The notes beneath the pieces are model-generated. The model did no database searches and was not told the origin of the DNA. It worked only from the letters and a program-made list of their open reading frames with translations. From Candidatus Omnitrophota bacterium (lineage in GTDB: Bacteria; Omnitrophota; Gorgyraeia; 1-14-0-20-64-10): a stretch of 14,362 nucleotides of DNA. Position 1 is the first letter of the stretch; each line of letters starts with the position of its first letter. Of this stretch, positions 13,601 through 14,362 are shown piece after piece. A program made the position numbers and the translations under genes. The stretch is taken from NCBI GenBank assembly GCA_023248095.1, contig JAHFFF010000028.1, positions 1 through 14,362 on the forward strand, in the 5' to 3' direction.

Positions 13601-14362
13601 TCACCAACGGATAGGCATCCAAGGGAAGATGCCAGAGTTGTTGCGCCGGTTCTTCTCCCGGATTGAAGTATTGCTTGTCGATCCTGAGGTAGTACTCCCC
13701 GGCCTGAGCGAGAATCTCGGCTGGAACGGTTCCCAACCGGACCTCCCCGAGGGAGCGCATTACCATCGGGTTGCCCGATGGATTCTCCTCCAGGCCGGAT
13801 GATTTGGCGGGATCACGGAGGTCCCGTTCAAGCTCCACCTTCAGGGAAAGGGCTGCGGGATCTCCCGGGTAGTCCTTCAGGTACCGCCCGAGCACCTCCA
13901 TTGCCTGCTGGTATTCCCTGATGTCGTGCAAGATCTGAGCAAAGGCCCTTCCGTCCTCCGGCGCGGTCGGCGGATTTCTCAGCAAAGGTTGAACCAGCTT
14001 CTTGGCGCCGCCAAAATCGCCCAATCGATGATGCGCGTGGATGCCGGCCAGCAAGAAACGCAGGTTGAGAGGCCAGTCCCGTTGCGCCGCTTGCTGGTAG
14101 AGTTTCACGCTCTCCTCAAACCGACCCAGGGCATCCAGGGTCTGAGTCCGGATGACCAAGGCCTGAAAGTAATCCGGCTGCAGCTTCCGCGCCGCCTCCG
14201 TTAGGCGCAGGCTTTCCTCGTAACGACCCAGGAAATTCAGGGTCCTCGCCCGAGCCGTCTGAATCGAAGCGCTGTTGGGTCTTATTCCCAGCGCCTTGCC
14301 TGTTGTCTCCAAACTTTCCTCGTACCGCTCGAGACCGTCTAAGGCTTCAGCCCGCAGTTTAT
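10695..14362 (-). CDS. Large TPR-FHA-HEAT repeat protein of unknown function (cut by right edge)
   Basis: About 1221 codons are visible and the frame stays open to the right edge, so the N-terminus is missing; an internal TTG at 14312 is not a convincing start because TPR-like sequence continues before it (RAEALDGLERYEESL). Residue numbers count from that TTG. Before it and to about 165: four to five TPR units of ~34 residues (ARTLNFLGRYEESLRLTEAARKLQPD; TLDALGRFEESVKLYQQAAQRD). About 235-315: degenerate FHA-like module. About 345-412: canonical FHA (RLGRDSSNDVQI, VSREHAEL, SSSIGTFVDG), which binds phosphothreonine. About 520-690: HEAT-like helical repeats (LLEALGNLRGAPELMKLL; AIRVLGEHA; ASMDALARMG). 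About 700-725: Pro/Glu-rich linker. About 727-1050: mostly helical. About 1060-1165: alpha/beta region with an internal repeat, unrecognised. No membrane segment or enzyme motif is seen. It is probably a scaffold in Ser/Thr-phosphorylation signalling; the partner is unknown. Confidence 0.85.
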   Translation of the reverse strand, partial: KLRAEALDGLERYEESLETTGKALGIRPNSASIQTARARTLNFLGRYEESLRLTEAARKLQPDYFQALVIRTQTLDALGRFEESVKLYQQAAQRDWPLNLRFLLAGIHAHHRLGDFGGAKKLVQPLLRNPPTAPEDGRAFAQILHDIREYQQAMEVLGRYLKDYPGDPAALSLKVELERDLRDPAKSSGLEENPSGNPMVMRSLGEVRLGTVPAEILAQAGEYYLRIDKQYFNPGEEPAQQLWHLPLDAYPLVIVGTDQHSMVQISGIRSRERFSDRQSAVLLDFGGAIQALDLGSEAGTWVGGQRLDPPRFFRLAGLKYFLFQRGNRYFIAGEKIEGPDRLFVPFLEISFHGAMDVRNPKLLAVARLGRDSSNDVQIVDEKVSREHAELILLDDGSVWIRDLSSSIGTFVDGKKIRQLTLLYNPVTDLPRIQGEVWSYYPDFSKIMQRIREIALLDLDRDSARIAEAVRDLNRRLGDVQNASVAVELFTAATTNSGSDREGIYTIAMENYLGFFIERFLSRLRTFGKGEELSDPVGSLLFLFLLDPRRPKLQYEAAAGLRDLNLPARFSEESVHHVIARLITTEPARALFGRVLLEALGNLRGAPELMKLLKSGALNDGLRTEAIRVLGEHAKEAPEEDLFHLLARLSFDESKQVVLASMDALARMGRQEAALLLSAYAFPPSTETFDPEIQTKAEAVYHQLVQGLIDAKFRKTEERTQIIPTPKEEPPSGPKAGLEEASPLETRLNELLRRLVNANNVQDWTTMREILTEIPSIPAADRTPQVQSLLQRVQALRAIALVSSHFDNPVLGPEMIRDWEEALPLIPPLLRVDSSIWPEAKKALRSILLDVVRFLGANANRLQEEQARAILLDPELGLPSGPVWLLLMELAFQELRTVVLLFPVDSPPVHGDLPEIRGPLHKTLAALPVVAASSPAQGLTEDQEGRVLQLIQRLTMSYAEGVGELERVPSDEQAFKPALAVARAIGAVRPDLQDPVHAYDPERLLNRAAVGAKMLESMAELLGLPATAQNLHQSAMLAAREALTTYGEYYRTHRFWRRDLFPDLSAGLEEAIEDQNVGYVAVGGVAAVIPDGLTHVLAVTAGLEQTQALLNLKTLPPNRVVAVAAGMEEVAAMVGLGIPREQILEGWTFPSLERAKTAAVQFARRMLETLEGVNAVILEVTASTLQWLRQQLLELLPTGWQRAQPITEDNVEQVDRLNQLGV

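Overview
Every gene I can support lies on the minus strand, so the window reads right to left. The layout looks like a chromosomal core region of a Gram-negative bacterium of moderately high GC. Several features point weakly to the PVC superphylum, perhaps Omnitrophota-like: a NusA with a shortened N-terminal domain, a CdsA with PGMGG/DVLDS in its signature, a long three-domain IspG, and the gene order uppS-cdsA-dxr-rseP-ispG-proS-rimP-nusA-infB. This placement is recalled from family knowledge and was not computed. I see no mobile element, tRNA, rRNA or CRISPR.

Right part (14362 to 10695): the 3' part of a very large gene that runs off the right edge. Its protein has TPR repeats, two tandem FHA-like modules (the first degenerate, the second canonical), a HEAT-like helical section, and an unrecognised alpha/beta C-terminus with an internal repeat.

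Middle (10679 to 2047): a near-consensus sigma70-type promoter (TTGACA, 17-base spacer, TAGAAT) opens a long tightly packed run. First come a membrane-anchored peptidoglycan-binding protein and an OmpA-family lipoprotein. Then follow uppS (undecaprenyl-PP synthesis), cdsA (CDP-diacylglycerol), dxr and ispG (MEP isoprenoid pathway) flanking rseP (site-2 protease), and proS. Most junctions are overlaps or gaps of a few bases, so they are probably one transcript. Dxr and IspG make the isoprenoid precursors that UppS polymerises into the lipid carrier for cell-wall synthesis; CdsA feeds phospholipid synthesis. The PG-binding protein and OmpA lipoprotein would act at the envelope that these lipids serve. 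A perfect 24-bp palindrome lies between ispG and proS.

Left part (2075 to 1): a second near-consensus promoter overlaps the end of proS. Downstream of its predicted start site is an intrinsic terminator-like hairpin, then rimP-nusA-infB (ribosome maturation, transcription elongation/termination, translation initiation). Because NusA acts at such hairpins, the leader may be an attenuator. infB is cut by the left edge and begins with a GTG inside the 3' end of nusA. Its visible N-terminus is a Lys/Ala/Pro-rich tail.

The window is mostly well-known housekeeping genes. The most unusual material is the large TPR-FHA-HEAT protein and the regulatory elements around rimP and proS.
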